Below, one piece after another: positions 1 through 9,745 of a stretch of DNA of 64,000 bases. The notes beneath the pieces were generated by a model. The model did no database searches and was not told the origin of the DNA. It worked only from the letters and a program-made list of their open reading frames with translations. Made by a program: the position numbers and the translations under genes. This stretch comes from Kosakonia cowanii JCM 10956 = DSM 18146 (GTDB taxonomy: Bacteria > Pseudomonadota > Gammaproteobacteria > Enterobacterales > Enterobacteriaceae): contig NZ_CP019445.1 of assembly GCF_001975225.1 (NCBI RefSeq), positions 1,550,001 to 1,614,000 of the forward strand. Direction: 5' to 3'. Numbering within the stretch: the first letter of the stretch is position 1; every line of letters starts with the position of its first letter.

Positions 1-764
1 AATGACGGATTAAGCCCCTCGATCAACGCTGCGTTGACCACCGAGAGCATAAAGGCGACGAACGCCGTACAGTCACTGGCTTTATCGCACTCTCCGAGCA
101 CCTGGTAATAGCGGTCTTGCTGGTAATGAATGATGGTTTCTACCGGCAGCCAGGCCAGTTCGGAGCGCCACTCGCTAAGGATAAGCGTCTGCCATAAGCG
201 GCCCATGCGTCCATTACCATCGGCAAAGGGGTGAATAAATTCAAATTCGTAATGGAAAACTGAACTGGCGACTAACGGATGCAAATCCGTGGTGGCGAGC
301 CATTCCAGAAGCTCATCCATAAGGTGCGCAACCCGTGAGGCGGGCGGTGCCATATGGATTAACTGCGTTTCACGATAGATACCGACATTGCCGCGCCGAA
401 AATGGCCGGGATTATCCACAAGACCAAACGTAAGCAGGCGATGCGCTTCCAGCAAGTCGGCAACACGTCCGCTTTTCCAGCGAGTCATGGACTCATAGGC
501 GTTTATCGCATTGCGCACTTCCTGAATATCTTTTGCCGGTGCCAGCACGCGCTTCCCTTCCAGCACGGCGGTAACCTGCTCTGTCGTCAGGCTGTTATGC
601 TCAATCGCCAGCGACGCCTGAATAGTACGAATACGGTTATTTTTGCGCAGCAGCGGTGAAGAGCGCCCGGATTGCGCCGCCCAGAGCCCCAGCAACTCCG
701 CGATCTCAACGACCTGATTGAGGATCGCGGCGGTGATGGTAAAGGGAGGCACATAGCGGCTCAT
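1..764 (-). CDS. Fic domain protein (probable AMP transferase), partial
   Basis: The gene starts with ATG at 764 and runs off the left edge, so only about 254 residues are visible. The Fic core motif HPFADGNGRMGR lies near residues 178-189; His178 would be the catalytic base and the following loop binds Mg-ATP. An N-terminal helix carries SLAIEHNSLT near residues 51-60. It resembles the class II autoinhibitory motif (S/T)xxxE(G/N), with Glu55 as the blocking glutamate but His where Gly or Asn is usual. Fic enzymes usually transfer AMP to Ser, Thr or Tyr of a target protein; the target here is unknown. It starts 5 bp after the rsmI stop on the same strand, so it may be read through from rsmI. 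It is not part of the E. coli K-12 version of this locus as I recall it. Confidence 0.9.
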   Translation of the reverse strand, partial: MSRYVPPFTITAAILNQVVEIAELLGLWAAQSGRSSPLLRKNNRIRTIQASLAIEHNSLTTEQVTAVLEGKRVLAPAKDIQEVRNAINAYESMTRWKSGRVADLLEAHRLLTFGLVDNPGHFRRGNVGIYRETQLIHMAPPASRVAHLMDELLEWLATTDLHPLVASSVFHYEFEFIHPFADGNGRMGRLWQTLILSEWRSELAWLPVETIIHYQQDRYYQVLGECDKASDCTAFVAFMLSVVNAALIEGLNPS

Positions 765-769
765 CGGTG

Positions 770-1630
770 TTACCCCTGGTTATCCAGTGCGTACTTATAG
801 AGGGCGTTTTTCTTCACGCCGTGGATCTCTGCGGCCAGCGCGGCGGCTTTTTTCAGCGGCAGTTCGGCTTGCAGCAGCGCCAGCGTGCGCAGCGCATCGG
901 CGGGTAGCGCGTCCTCCTGCGCTTTATGGCCTTCGACAATCAGCACCATCTCGCCTTTGCGGCGGTTCTCATCCTCTTTCACCCATGCCAGCAGCTCGCC
1001 AACCGGCGCGCCCTGAATGCTCTCCCAGGTTTTGGTCAGCTCGCGCGCCAGCACCACGTAACGGGAGGGGCCCCAAACCGCAACCATATCCTCCAGGCTC
1101 TCCAGCAGGCGATGGGTCGATTCGTAGAAGATCAGCGTGCGCGGCTCGGCCTCAATCGCTTTAAGCGCGTCGCGGCGGCCTTTAGATTTCGCCGGGAGAA
1201 AGCCTTCGTAACAGAAGCGATCGGAGGGCAACCCTGCCGCACTGAGGGCGGCAATCGCCGCGCAGGGGCCGGGCAGCGGCACAACGCGAATGCCAGCTTC
1301 GCGGCAGGTACGCACCAGGTGATAGCCGGGATCGTTAATCAGCGGCGTGCCCGCATCCGAGACGAGGGCAATGTTCTGCCCCTCTTTCAGCTTCGCCACC
1401 AGCATTTGCGCTTTTTGCTGCTCGTTATGGTCGTGAAGGGCAAACATCCGCGCGTTGATGGCGAAATGTTGCAGCAGTAAACCGGTGTGGCGGGTATCCT
1501 CAGCAGCAATCAAATCAACGTCTTGCAACACGGTTAATGCGCGTTGGGTAATATCAGCCAAATTCCCGATGGGAGTAGGTACAATGTAAAGCTGACCTTG
1601 AGAATTCTCCGCCGATTCGTGTTGTTTCAT
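770..1630 (-). CDS. rsmI: 16S rRNA (cytidine-1402-2'-O)-methyltransferase RsmI
   Basis: This 286-residue protein belongs to the SAM-dependent tetrapyrrole-methylase fold. It adds the 2'-O-methyl group of m4Cm1402 in the decoding centre of the 30S subunit, working with RsmH. Family signatures are visible in order: [12 protein letters not shown] at the N-terminus, [19 protein letters not shown], the [12 protein letters not shown] glycine/proline-rich loop and FYESTHRL. The length matches E. coli RsmI (formerly YraL). It is transcribed divergently from lpoA, leaving about 60 bp for both promoters, and a Fic-family gene follows 5 bp downstream. Confidence 0.97.
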   Translation of the reverse strand: MKQHESAENSQGQLYIVPTPIGNLADITQRALTVLQDVDLIAAEDTRHTGLLLQHFAINARMFALHDHNEQQKAQMLVAKLKEGQNIALVSDAGTPLINDPGYHLVRTCREAGIRVVPLPGPCAAIAALSAAGLPSDRFCYEGFLPAKSKGRRDALKAIEAEPRTLIFYESTHRLLESLEDMVAVWGPSRYVVLARELTKTWESIQGAPVGELLAWVKEDENRRKGEMVLIVEGHKAQEDALPADALRTLALLQAELPLKKAAALAAEIHGVKKNALYKYALDNQG

Positions 1631-1692
1631 TGTTTCATCCGTATTGCCGATTTAATATTGAGCACTGCGTAAAAAATATCACTGGATACAGT

Positions 1693-3852
1693 ATGCTACC
1701 GTCAAAATTTCTTCGTTCGAAAGCCACGCGCTGCCTGCCTGTGGTGCTGGCCGCCCTGCTGTTCGCGGGCTGCGGCACACAGTCAACAGACCAGAGCACC
1801 TCGCATATGGAGGGCTCAGCGCAGGCTGATTCTGCCTACTATCTGCATCAGATGCAGCAAAGCACAGATGATAGCAAGACCAACTGGCAATTACTCGCCA
1901 TTCGTGCACTGCTCAAAGAGGGCAAAACCCAGCACGCCAACGAGCTGTTTGGTCAGCTGCCGCAGGATCTGAACGATACGCAGCGTAAAGAGTACGCGCT
2001 GCTCGCCGCCGAAATGAAGCTGGCGCAGCGTGATGTAGCTGGTGCGCAGGCGCTGCTTGATAAGATCGATCCCGCTGAGCTTGAGAAGAACCAGCAGGCG
2101 CGTTACTGGCAGATCGCCATTGCCGCCGCGCAGGGTAAACCCTCCCTGACGCTGCTGCGCGCTCTTATCGCCCGCCAGCCGCTGCTGACGACGCCGGAAG
2201 AGCAGCAGAAAAATATTGATGCTACCTGGCAGGCGCTCTCTTCGATGACCCAGGATCAGGCGAGAACGCTGGTGATCAACGCCGATGAAGTGACCCTACA
2301 GGGCTGGCTCGATCTGCAGCGTATGTGGTTCGACAACCGCAACGATGCCAAAATGCTGAAAGCCGGTATCAGCGACTGGCAGACCCGCTACCCGCAGAAC
2401 CCGGCGGCGAAAATGCTGCCGACTCAGCTCTCCAATCTGCAAAATTTCAAACCGGCATCGACCAGTAAAATCGCCCTGCTGCTGCCGTTAAACGGCCAGG
2501 CGGCGGTGTTTGGTCGCGCTATTCAGCAGGGTTTTGAAGCGGCGAAAAACGGCGCTTCGCCGGTCTCCGGCCCGGCGGTTCCACAGCAGGTGGCGCAAGC
2601 GGCCACCTCTGACGTGGTAAGCCCTTCGCAGGCGAATGTTGCCGACCTGACCAGTGGCGAGGCACAGCCGAACGTTGCTGCACCGACTGCCCAGCCGGTA
2701 CAGGCACCGGATAGCGCGGCGCAAAGCGCCCCTGCCGAAGAAACACAGCCTGCGGAAAATGCACAGCAGCCAGCCGCCAATAACGAGCAGCCTGCTGAAA
2801 GCGCGCAGCAAACGCCTGCGGCGACGGCACCACAAACCACCACCTCTCAGCCTGTCGCCGTTACTGCACAATCTAACGCGGGCGCGGAGCTGAAAATCTA
2901 TGACACCAGCGCGCAGCCGATGGATCAGATCCTCAACCAGGTGCAGCAGGATGGCGCAAGCATCGTCGTCGGCCCGCTGTTGAAAAACCATGTTGAAGAG
3001 TTGATGCGCAGCCATACCACGCTCAATGTGCTGGCGCTTAACCAGCCGGAGCAGGTCGAGAACCGCCCGAACATCTGCTACTTCGCCCTGTCGCCGGAAG
3101 ATGAAGCCCGCGACGCGGCGCGCCATATTCACGATCAGGGGCGTCAGGCACCGCTGCTGCTGATCCCACGCAGCGCGCTGGGCGATCGCGTCAGCACCGC
3201 CTTTGCTGACGAGTGGCAGAAAATCGGCGGCGGCGTTGTGCTGGCGCAGAAGTTTGGTTCCACCGCCGAGCTGCGTATGGGGCTGAATGGCCGCTCCGGC
3301 ATCTCAATGACCGGCAGCCCGGTCTCCGCCAGCCTGCCGCAGCAGCAGGGCGTCACCATTGGCGGCCTCAATATTCCGGCACCGCCGAGCGATGCGCAGA
3401 TTAGCGGCGGCGGCAAAGTTGATGCGGTCTATATTCTGGCAACGCAGGATGAAATTGCGCTGATCAAACCGATGATCACCCTGCGCACCGGCAGCCAGAG
3501 CGGTGTGATGCTCTACGCCAGCTCGCGCAGCGCACAGGGCGGCGCAGGGCCGGACTTCCGCCTTGAGATGGAAGGGCTGCAATACAATGAGATCCCGATG
3601 CTCGCAGGCGCGAATCCTTCCCTGATGCAGCAAGCGCTGCGCAGTGTGAATAACGACTACTCGCTGGCGCGTCTCTACGCGATGGGCGCGGATGCCTGGT
3701 CGCTGGCGAATAACTTCTCGCAAATGCGTCAGGTGCCGGGCTTTGAGCTGAACGGCAATACCGGCGACCTCACCGCCACCCAGGATTGCGTGATCAACAG
3801 GAAGTTGTCATGGCTCAAATACCAGCAGGGGCAGATCGTCCCGGCAAACTAA
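1693..3852 (+). CDS. lpoA: Penicillin-binding protein 1A activator LpoA (outer-membrane lipoprotein)
   Basis: LpoA is an outer-membrane lipoprotein that reaches through the periplasm to stimulate the transpeptidase of PBP1A. From the ATG at 1693 the signal peptide ends in a lipobox LFAGC, with Cys27 as the lipidated residue. The frame stays open back to 1630, but the start at 1693 puts the lipobox where E. coli has it. Residues about 28-285 are the helical TPR-like N-terminal domain. Residues about 287-398 are a low-complexity Ala/Pro/Gln/Glu linker. The rest is a periplasmic-binding-protein-like domain ending in [16 protein letters not shown]. The protein is 719 residues, about 40 longer than E. 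coli LpoA, and the excess lies in the linker. The 3' end overlaps yraN by 43 bp. Confidence 0.96.
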   Translation: MLPSKFLRSKATRCLPVVLAALLFAGCGTQSTDQSTSHMEGSAQADSAYYLHQMQQSTDDSKTNWQLLAIRALLKEGKTQHANELFGQLPQDLNDTQRKEYALLAAEMKLAQRDVAGAQALLDKIDPAELEKNQQARYWQIAIAAAQGKPSLTLLRALIARQPLLTTPEEQQKNIDATWQALSSMTQDQARTLVINADEVTLQGWLDLQRMWFDNRNDAKMLKAGISDWQTRYPQNPAAKMLPTQLSNLQNFKPASTSKIALLLPLNGQAAVFGRAIQQGFEAAKNGASPVSGPAVPQQVAQAATSDVVSPSQANVADLTSGEAQPNVAAPTAQPVQAPDSAAQSAPAEETQPAENAQQPAANNEQPAESAQQTPAATAPQTTTSQPVAVTAQSNAGAELKIYDTSAQPMDQILNQVQQDGASIVVGPLLKNHVEELMRSHTTLNVLALNQPEQVENRPNICYFALSPEDEARDAARHIHDQGRQAPLLLIPRSALGDRVSTAFADEWQKIGGGVVLAQKFGSTAELRMGLNGRSGISMTGSPVSASLPQQQGVTIGGLNIPAPPSDAQISGGGKVDAVYILATQDEIALIKPMITLRTGSQSGVMLYASSRSAQGGAGPDFRLEMEGLQYNEIPMLAGANPSLMQQALRSVNNDYSLARLYAMGADAWSLANNFSQMRQVPGFELNGNTGDLTATQDCVINRKLSWLKYQQGQIVPAN

Positions 3853-4205
3853 CCCGCAAACAGAGCGGCGATGCCTGGGAGATGGAGGCGCGCCGTTTTC
3901 TGCAGAGCAAGGGATTGCGTTTTATCGCCGCCAACGTGCGCGAGCGCGGCGGCGAAATCGACCTGATTATGCGCCACGGTAGCACCACCGTCTTCGTCGA
4001 GGTGCGCTACCGCGCCTCGGCGCGTTTTGGCGGCGCGGCAAGCAGCATAACCCTCGCCAAGCAGCGCAAACTGCTGCATACCGCCCATTTGTGGCTTGCC
4101 CGGCACAATGGGAGTTTTGATACTGTGGATTGCCGGTTTGATGTGGTAGCCTTCACCGGAAATGACGTTGAGTGGCTACAGAACGCCTTTGGCGGCCACG
4201 CATAA
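3810..4205 (+). CDS. yraN: YraN, UPF0102 endonuclease-like protein
   Basis: A 131-residue member of UPF0102, with a fold related to PD-(D/E)XK nucleases. The nuclease-like residues lie in [11 protein letters not shown] and VFVEVRYR, matching the family pattern E...D...ExVxYR. The true function is not established; a DNA-processing role is inferred from the fold. I chose the ATG at 3810 because it gives the same length as E. coli YraN and is preceded by an AGGAAG ribosome-binding site inside lpoA. An upstream in-frame ATG at 3786 would add eight residues that the family lacks. The overlap with lpoA suggests translational coupling in lpoA-yraN-diaA-dolP. Confidence 0.92.
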   Translation: MAQIPAGADRPGKLTRKQSGDAWEMEARRFLQSKGLRFIAANVRERGGEIDLIMRHGSTTVFVEVRYRASARFGGAASSITLAKQRKLLHTAHLWLARHNGSFDTVDCRFDVVAFTGNDVEWLQNAFGGHA

Positions 4206-4227
4206 TTGCTCAATCATAGGGATTACC

Positions 4228-4818
4228 GTGCTCGAACGAATTAAAGTCTGCTTTACGGAAAGCATTCAAACTCAAATTGCAGCTGCGGAAGCGCTGCCCG
4301 ATGCGATTTCCCGCGCAGCCATGACAATGGTGCACTCCCTGCTCAACGGCAACAAAATCCTCTGTTGTGGCAACGGCACCTCCGCCGCCAACGCACAGCA
4401 TTTTGCTGCCAGCATGATCAACCGTTTTGAAACAGAGCGCCCCAGTTTACCTGCCATTGCACTTAATACCGATAATGTGGTCTTAACCGCGATAGCGAAT
4501 GACCGTCTGCATGACGAGATCTATGCCAAGCAGGTGCGCGCCCTGGGCCATAACGGCGACATTTTGCTGGCGATCTCCACCCGGGGTAACAGCCGCGATA
4601 TCGTAAAAGCCGTGGAAGCGGCCGTGACGCGCGATATGTCGATCATCGCGCTGACCGGTTATGACGGCGGCGAGCTGGCTGGCCTGCTGGGCCCGCAGGA
4701 TGTGGAAATTCGTATTCCTTCTCACCGCAGCGCGCGCATCCAGGAGATGCACATGCTGACGGTGAATTGCTTGTGCGATTTGATTGATAACACGCTTTTT
4801 CCTCACCAGGATGATTAA
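4228..4818 (+). CDS. diaA: DnaA initiator-associating protein DiaA
   Basis: DiaA is a 196-residue SIS-domain protein that forms tetramers, binds DnaA and promotes DnaA assembly at oriC for timely replication initiation. The protein is nearly identical to E. coli DiaA: it has the [17 protein letters not shown] phosphosugar-binding-type loop, the [13 protein letters not shown] turn and the [11 protein letters not shown] segment. The start is GTG at 4228 behind a TAGGGA ribosome-binding site. A longer in-frame extension from 4162 lies inside yraN and has no family support. It sits between yraN and dolP in one operon. Confidence 0.95.
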   Translation: MLERIKVCFTESIQTQIAAAEALPDAISRAAMTMVHSLLNGNKILCCGNGTSAANAQHFAASMINRFETERPSLPAIALNTDNVVLTAIANDRLHDEIYAKQVRALGHNGDILLAISTRGNSRDIVKAVEAAVTRDMSIIALTGYDGGELAGLLGPQDVEIRIPSHRSARIQEMHMLTVNCLCDLIDNTLFPHQDD

Positions 4819-4827
4819 GGAGTACAC

Positions 4828-5403
4828 ATGAAGGCATTTACGCCCCTCGCAGTCCTTATTTCCGCACTGCTGCTACAGGGTTGCGTTGGCGCAGTGGTGG
4901 TCGGGTCTGCCGCCGTTGGCACCAAAGCCGCGACGGATCCCCGCACCGTGGGCACCCAGGTGGATGACGGCACCCTGGAGCTGCGCGTCAACAGCGCACT
5001 GTCTAAAGATCAGCAGTTGAAGAAAGAGGCGCGTGTTAACGTCACCGCCTATCAGGGGAAAGTGCTGTTGACCGGCCAGGCGCCGAATACCGAACTCTCT
5101 TCACGGGCGAAACAGATTGCCATCGGCGTGGAAGGCGCAACGGAAGTCTTTAACGAGATCCGTCCGGGCCAGCCGATTGGTCTGGGAACGGCCTCGTCCG
5201 ATACCTGGATCACCACCAAAGTGCGCTCGCAGCTGCTCGGCAGCGACCAAGTGAAATCCTCTAACGTGAAAGTCACCACCGAGAACGGCGAAGTGTTCCT
5301 GATGGGTCTGGTGACCGCGCGTGAAGGCCAGGCCGCGGCGGATATCGCCAGCCGCGTCAGCGGCGTCAAGCACGTCACCACCGCCTTTACCCTGCTCAAA
5401 TAA
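4828..5403 (+). CDS. dolP: Division/outer-membrane stress lipoprotein DolP
   Basis: DolP (formerly YraP) is a dual-BON-domain outer-membrane lipoprotein. It binds anionic phospholipid, gathers at division sites and supports outer-membrane integrity and the BAM complex. The 191-residue product has a signal peptide ending in LLLQGC, with Cys19 as the lipidation site. BON1 covers roughly residues 45-115 and BON2 roughly 124-191. A good TAAGGAG ribosome-binding site precedes the ATG, 9 bp after diaA stops. In E. coli the gene belongs to the sigma E regulon; I did not identify a sigma E promoter here. A strong intrinsic terminator follows at once. Confidence 0.96.
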   Translation: MKAFTPLAVLISALLLQGCVGAVVVGSAAVGTKAATDPRTVGTQVDDGTLELRVNSALSKDQQLKKEARVNVTAYQGKVLLTGQAPNTELSSRAKQIAIGVEGATEVFNEIRPGQPIGLGTASSDTWITTKVRSQLLGSDQVKSSNVKVTTENGEVFLMGLVTAREGQAAADIASRVSGVKHVTTAFTLLK

Positions 5404-5410
5404 TGAAAAA

Positions 5411-5435
5411 GCCCGGTATCAACCGGGCTTTTTTC
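5411..5435 (+). terminator. Intrinsic terminator after dolP
   Basis: A 7-bp GC-rich stem (GCCCGGT at 5411-5417, ACCGGGC at 5422-5428) is followed by seven T residues. An A-run on the 5' side may let it also act on yraQ-side transcripts, but yraQ reads away from it downstream. Confidence 0.9.
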
Positions 5436-5449
5436 TTTCACGTCACGCG

Positions 5450-6487
5450 TTACACCAGCGCGACAAATCCGGTCAACATTCCGCACACCGCCACCAGCGC
5501 GGCGGTCAGCCACAGGGCTTTTGCCGGGAAGGATTTGCGCAGCATCACCAGCGACGGCAGGCTTACCGCCGGCAGCGTAATCAGCAGCGCCAACGCAGGC
5601 GCCATGCCCATCCCCGCCAGCATCATGGTCTGCACAATCGGGATCTCGGCCGCCGTTGGAATGACAAACAGACAGCCGGCAATCGCCATCGCCACCACCC
5701 AGAGTACCGTGTTATCCACCGCGCCATCGGCATGGGGGAAGAGCCAGACGCGCGCTGCGCCAAGTACCAGCACCGCAAGAATATAGACCGGGATGGTGCT
5801 CCAGAAGAGCTGCCACAGCGCCCGGCCCCAGCGAGCCATAAAGCTGCCCTGCGGCTCCGGCAGCGTGATATCCACGGCCTCCGCCTGCTGCGGGCTCTCT
5901 TTAACCACGCTCTGCACAATCATCGCCACACCAAGCACCGTCACCAACCCTGCCACCAGGCGAATGGCGGCGAAGTGCCAGCCGAGGACAAAGCCCATAA
6001 ACACCAGCGTGGCCGGGTTAAGCAGCGGGTTGCCCATCCAGAAGGCGAGCGCACCGCCCATCGAAACACGCTGGCGACGCATACCGGCCGCGACGGGTGC
6101 CGCGCAGCAGGAGCACATCATGCCCGGTAAAGAGAAGAGCGTGCCGAGCAGCGTGCCGCGAAAGCGCTGCTGCCCAAGCGTGCGCAGCAGCCAGTCGCGC
6201 GGGATCAGCACCTGAATCAGTGAGCCGAGCAGCACGCCAAGCACGGCGGCTTTCCAGACGGCGAGGAAATAGACCATGGCGTAATCCAGCGCCGCCTTAA
6301 ACGGGCTGGCATCAGCCTGGGCAAGAATCGATTTACCAATGCTATGCGTCTCGGCGGCGGTGAAGGCTTTGCCGTAATAAGGCTGCCATTTCACGAACCA
6401 GAGACCAACAATAACAACAAGAAAGAACAGCGCGGGTTTCCACCATTGGATCGGTGTCGCCGCATGAGGTGAAGACTGACCAGCCAT
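5450..6487 (-). CDS. yraQ: YraQ, permease of the DUF318/ArsP-like family
   Basis: A 345-residue integral membrane protein with about eight hydrophobic segments, matching E. coli YraQ along its whole length. A cysteine-rich loop (MMCSCCAAPVAAGMRR) and the motif GNPLLNPATLVFMGFV are typical of the two-domain permease family that includes the organoarsenic exporter ArsP. The substrate of YraQ is unknown, so I do not infer arsenic transport. The ATG at 6487 matches the E. coli start (MxGQSS); an upstream in-frame ATG at 6526 adds 13 unlikely residues. It follows yraR by about 54 bp on the same strand. Confidence 0.92.
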   Translation of the reverse strand: MAGQSSPHAATPIQWWKPALFFLVVIVGLWFVKWQPYYGKAFTAAETHSIGKSILAQADASPFKAALDYAMVYFLAVWKAAVLGVLLGSLIQVLIPRDWLLRTLGQQRFRGTLLGTLFSLPGMMCSCCAAPVAAGMRRQRVSMGGALAFWMGNPLLNPATLVFMGFVLGWHFAAIRLVAGLVTVLGVAMIVQSVVKESPQQAEAVDITLPEPQGSFMARWGRALWQLFWSTIPVYILAVLVLGAARVWLFPHADGAVDNTVLWVVAMAIAGCLFVIPTAAEIPIVQTMMLAGMGMAPALALLITLPAVSLPSLVMLRKSFPAKALWLTAALVAVCGMLTGFVALV

Positions 6488-6541
6488 AACATGCCCCGGG
6501 GATAGTGTAGTTTTTAGCCCCGGCATAGTACGCCTGAATTG

Positions 6542-7195
6542 CTATTTTGCAAACGGGCTCTGAGCGGCCATCGCCCGCAACTGGGCCGATTCGATAATCT
6601 CAACGCCGCGATTGCCGCCAGAACGCGCAGCGGCCAGCAGCGCGCGGGCGACATCCTGCGCGGCAATCGACTTCCAGTTACCCGGCAGCAGGCGGAAAAG
6701 CGGTGCCAGCAATGATTCGTTAGCGCGCTTTTTCTCACGTTCGCCGAGCAGCATCGACGGGCGCGCCAGCGTCAACGATGGCCACTGCTGCGCGATAAGC
6801 GCCGCCTCCATCTCCCCTTTCACCCGGTTATAGAAAAAGGGCGAATGTGCATTAGCGCCCATTGAACTCACCACCAGCAACTGTCTGGCGCCCAGCCGCT
6901 GGCCGGTTAACGCCGTGTCCACCACCAGCGTGTAATCGGCCAGCACAAACGCCTCTTTGCTGCCCGCTTCGCGCCGCGTGGTGCCCAGGCAGCAGAAGAC
7001 CGTATCAACCGGTTCGGTGACCTGCGCCAGCGCATCGCTGAGTTGCGGATCATGCGGATTAATGACGCCTTCGGCACTTTGCAGTGGGCGACGCGTTGGC
7101 GCAAAGATGGCGTCGACGCCCGGTTCCGCCATCAGCAACCGCAGCAGATGCCCACCCACTAAACCGGTCGCACCGGTGATTAATACCCGTTCCAT
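6542..7195 (-). CDS. yraR: YraR, NAD(P)-binding Rossmann-fold protein
   Basis: A 217-residue atypical short-chain dehydrogenase/NmrA-like protein. The dinucleotide-binding glycine motif [13 protein letters not shown] is at the N-terminus. [14 protein letters not shown] has the Tyr-x-x-x-Lys-like spacing of the family, and RPSMLLGER is conserved with E. coli YraR. No substrate is known. I place the start at 7195, directly after an AAAGGA ribosome-binding site; an in-frame ATG at 7228 gives an unsupported extension. It is transcribed divergently from yhbO and lies upstream of yraQ. Confidence 0.9.
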   Translation of the reverse strand: MERVLITGATGLVGGHLLRLLMAEPGVDAIFAPTRRPLQSAEGVINPHDPQLSDALAQVTEPVDTVFCCLGTTRREAGSKEAFVLADYTLVVDTALTGQRLGARQLLVVSSMGANAHSPFFYNRVKGEMEAALIAQQWPSLTLARPSMLLGEREKKRANESLLAPLFRLLPGNWKSIAAQDVARALLAAARSGGNRGVEIIESAQLRAMAAQSPFAK

Positions 7196-7314
7196 CCTTT
7201 CCCCTTTACAGACGAATCTGCCTTGCAATGTCAGCCTCGTGAACCAGGCTTACGGTTACTGGTGAGTTACAGTATGGATAACTCCCTTTCTGAAGCCAAA
7301 ACAACGGAGGAAGT

Positions 7315-7833
7315 ATGAGCAAGAAAATAGCGGTCTTGATCACCGACGAGTTTGAAGATTCAGAATTCACCTCTCCGGCAGAAGCGTATCGCAAGGCCGG
7401 GCATGAGGTTGTGACGATTGAGAAAGAGGCCGGAAAAACCGTCACCGGCAAACAGGGCGAGGCAAAAGTTAAGATCGATAAAGCCATTGATGAGGTGAGC
7501 CCGGATGAATTTGACGCCCTGCTGTTACCCGGCGGCCACTCCCCTGACTCCCTGCGCGGCGACGATCGCTTTGTCACCTTTACCCGCGAGTTTGTTAACT
7601 CCGGTAAACCGGTATTCGCCATCTGCCATGGCCCACAGCTGCTGATCAGCGCTGATGTTATTCGCGGTCGCAAGCTGACGGCGGTGAAACCGATTGTGAT
7701 TGATGTGAAAAACGCGGGTGCGGAGTTCTTCGACCAGGAAGTGGTAATCGATAAAGATCAGCTGGTCACCAGCCGTACGCCTGACGACTTACCGGCATTT
7801 AACCGCGAAGCGCTGCGTCTACTCGGTGCCTGA
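7315..7833 (+). CDS. yhbO: DJ-1/PfpI family protein YhbO (protein/nucleotide deglycase 2)
   Basis: A 172-residue member of the DJ-1/PfpI superfamily. Catalytic Cys104 and His105 sit in the nucleophile elbow FAICHGPQ, with Glu17 near the N-terminus (EDSEF). Family members act on methylglyoxal and glyoxal adducts, and E. coli YhbO protects against several stresses; the deglycase assignment has been debated. An AGGAAG ribosome-binding site precedes the ATG. The 3' end overlaps convergent yhbP by 15 bp with no terminator between them. Confidence 0.95.
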   Translation: MSKKIAVLITDEFEDSEFTSPAEAYRKAGHEVVTIEKEAGKTVTGKQGEAKVKIDKAIDEVSPDEFDALLLPGGHSPDSLRGDDRFVTFTREFVNSGKPVFAICHGPQLLISADVIRGRKLTAVKPIVIDVKNAGAEFFDQEVVIDKDQLVTSRTPDDLPAFNREALRLLGA

Positions 7834-8256
7834 GTCGCGTAACCAGTGAAATTTTTTGCCAAACCCCAGCGTGTTGTCGGTGAATTTGATTTCGCGAAGG
7901 CGAATCTCCCACATCGGGGCTGACAGCGCGCGGGCTATCGGAAAGCGTCGGTTGTAGCGTTCGCGCAGCACCGCGCTTTCCGCCTCTTCCAGCCGTTTTA
8001 TCTCACCGGAAAACTGTACGCCGCGAATCAAGGCAACGCTTTTCGGCTGCCCGTTAACCGTACCGGCAACCTTAGACTGTACGCCTGTCATCTGCGCATG
8101 GCGCGTTTTATCTTCGCTCAGCACATAGAAGGCGACGGCCTGCGGATCGTAGATATAAAACGCATTGGCGCACCAGAGTTCGCCCTCTTTTGCCACGCAC
8201 CAGGTCACGACATGCTGCTTTGCCAGCCAGCGGTTAATCGCCGCAAGGGACTCCAT
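7819..8256 (-). CDS. yhbP: YhbP, UPF0306 flavin/PNPOx-like protein
   Basis: A 145-residue protein of the UPF0306 group, with the split-barrel fold of pyridoxamine-phosphate-oxidase-like proteins. It matches E. coli YhbP end to end, including [36 protein letters not shown] and the C-terminal [15 protein letters not shown]. Members of this fold often bind FMN, but function and ligand are not established here. It is convergent with yhbO, sharing 15 bp at the 3' ends, and divergent from yhbQ. Confidence 0.92.
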   Translation of the reverse strand: MESLAAINRWLAKQHVVTWCVAKEGELWCANAFYIYDPQAVAFYVLSEDKTRHAQMTGVQSKVAGTVNGQPKSVALIRGVQFSGEIKRLEEAESAVLRERYNRRFPIARALSAPMWEIRLREIKFTDNTLGFGKKFHWLRDSGTE

Positions 8257-8309
8257 TTTTTCTCCTTCTCATGCTATTTTTCGCCCACCTTAACACAGCG
8301 AAGATTGCC

Positions 8310-8612
8310 ATGACGCCCTGGTTTCTCTATCTCATCCGCACGCGCGACAACCTGCTCTACACCGGTATTACCACCGATGTTGCACGGCGTTTTACGCAGC
8401 ATCAAACGGGAAAGGGAGCAAAAGCGTTGCGCGGTAAGGGTGCGCTGGAACTGGTCTTTTCGGCGCAGGTTGGTGAGCGTTCGCTGGCGCTACGCCTTGA
8501 GTACCGCATTAAGCAGTTGACCAAGCACCAGAAAGAGCGCCTCGTTGCCGGAGAGGGCATCTTCGAGGCGCTACGGGAAACGCTACTGACGTCAGCGGTT
8601 AAAAGCGATTGA
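8310..8612 (+). CDS. yhbQ: YhbQ, GIY-YIG nuclease-superfamily protein (UPF0213)
   Basis: A 100-residue single-domain GIY-YIG protein. The signature is present in diverged form: [19 protein letters not shown] near residues 5-23, then RR near residue 27 and the family motif [11 protein letters not shown]. coli YhbQ is the same length and has been reported to cleave DNA, but its role is unclear. I chose the ATG at 8310 because it reproduces the family N-terminus MTPWFLY; a frame open back to 8271 adds 13 residues. Its 3' end overlaps convergent yhbS by 14 bp. Confidence 0.92.
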   Translation: MTPWFLYLIRTRDNLLYTGITTDVARRFTQHQTGKGAKALRGKGALELVFSAQVGERSLALRLEYRIKQLTKHQKERLVAGEGIFEALRETLLTSAVKSD

Positions 8613-9102
8613 AGTGATCGCTGTACTCCACCAGACCACTGACGCCATTGAAGGCGTCGTCAGCAAGGCGATGTACCAGGAATGCGGCTTCGCTTTGCGA
8701 CCAGGCGCAGCGTAAATCGTACTGCGAGGCGCGCTCAAAGCCCAAACGCTGGTAGAAATCGGCATCACCCAGCGTTACCGCAGCGGCGTAGCCAAATTCG
8801 TTGAGGGAATCCAGCCCTTCATAGACGAGCTGGCGGGCGATGCCCTGACCACGGTAGGCTTCATCTACCGCCAGCGGCGCAAGCGCGACCCACTGTAACT
8901 CCTCACCTGCGACAGCGACCGGGCTAAATGCCACATAGCCCACTACCTGCCCTTCATCGTCCGTGGCAACGCATCCCAGCGTGATCAACCCGTCTTCACG
9001 CAGATCGTGCACCAGTGACGCTTCAGCCTCGCCGTTAAAACTGCGGCGCAGCAGGGCATCAATACCGGGTGCATCAATGGGAATTTCAACTCTAATCAGC
9101 AT
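8599..9102 (-). CDS. yhbS: YhbS, GNAT-family N-acetyltransferase
   Basis: A 167-residue GNAT acetyltransferase. The acetyl-CoA pyrophosphate-binding motif is [18 protein letters not shown] (R/Q-x-x-G-x-G/A type), followed by the [11 protein letters not shown] motif B region. The substrate is unknown; in E. coli YhbS has been linked to a small-RNA-controlled phenotype, which does not fix its chemistry. It overlaps the 3' end of ubiT by 7 bp and is probably co-transcribed and translationally coupled with it, although no link to ubiquinone synthesis is evident. Confidence 0.93.
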   Translation of the reverse strand: MLIRVEIPIDAPGIDALLRRSFNGEAEASLVHDLREDGLITLGCVATDDEGQVVGYVAFSPVAVAGEELQWVALAPLAVDEAYRGQGIARQLVYEGLDSLNEFGYAAAVTLGDADFYQRLGFERASQYDLRCAWSQSEAAFLVHRLADDAFNGVSGLVEYSDHFNRF

Positions 9103-9620
9103 GGCTCACCTACAGAAGGTTGTGTCGTTGCAGGCGGCGCTTTCAGGCCCGCCTCAACAAAATCCGCCAGCTGTAGCAGCATCACCCGCAGGGGTTTTGG
9201 CATCTGCTCCAGCTCAATGGCGTCCATCAGGTTTTTAACATACAGCCCCAGTTCCGTGTCCCCTTCAATAAGCAGGCGACGCTGGAAGAAAAGCGTATCC
9301 GGATCCTGTTTTCGCGCGGCAATCATCAGTAAATCGCTGGCATCGGCGCTAAAGCTGACATCCGCGTCGGCAGATTCACGTACGATCATCTGCCCATCCT
9401 CAACAGAGGTATACCACGTCAGGCCAATATCACGTACCTGAATACTTAACCAGCGCCCTTCGAGAAACTCAAGCTCACCATCCGCCAGCGCCTGTTGGAA
9501 TTGCCAGCGCAGCACTTGCTCAAGTACCTGACGTTTAAGCACAAACGGCGTCAGCTTCACCGGAAAAGCAAGCAGTGACGGGCCAAGATGAACAAGCTGT
9601 GAGCGCAATTTTTCCAACAC
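9096..9620 (-). CDS. ubiT: UbiT, SCP2-domain accessory factor for O2-independent ubiquinone synthesis
   Basis: A 174-residue SCP2 (sterol carrier protein) lipid-binding protein, formerly YhbT. UbiT binds ubiquinone intermediates and is needed, with UbiU and UbiV, for anaerobic ubiquinone synthesis; it replaces the aerobic factor UbiJ. The N-terminal half contains LTPFVLKRQVLEQVLRW and the central SCP2 strands include FLEGRWLSIQVRDIG. The start codon is GTG at 9620. The gene is divergent from ubiUV across a 240-bp intergenic region, an arrangement that fits shared oxygen control. Confidence 0.95.
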   Translation of the reverse strand: MLEKLRSQLVHLGPSLLAFPVKLTPFVLKRQVLEQVLRWQFQQALADGELEFLEGRWLSIQVRDIGLTWYTSVEDGQMIVRESADADVSFSADASDLLMIAARKQDPDTLFFQRRLLIEGDTELGLYVKNLMDAIELEQMPKPLRVMLLQLADFVEAGLKAPPATTQPSVGEPC

Positions 9621-9745
9621 GACGATGACTCCCTGAAGTGATAATGCGGGCTATTTTGCCACAATCAGCAATGTGCATAACGGCGCACATCAACAATTAC
9701 GGAATAAATGGGCAACGATTATTGCCGTCATCAATACGCATTTAA

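Noticed and set aside
5321..6130. 269-codon plus-strand frame across yraQ
   Set aside because: It is antisense to a clear membrane protein and gives a His/Arg/Gln-rich sequence with no family match.
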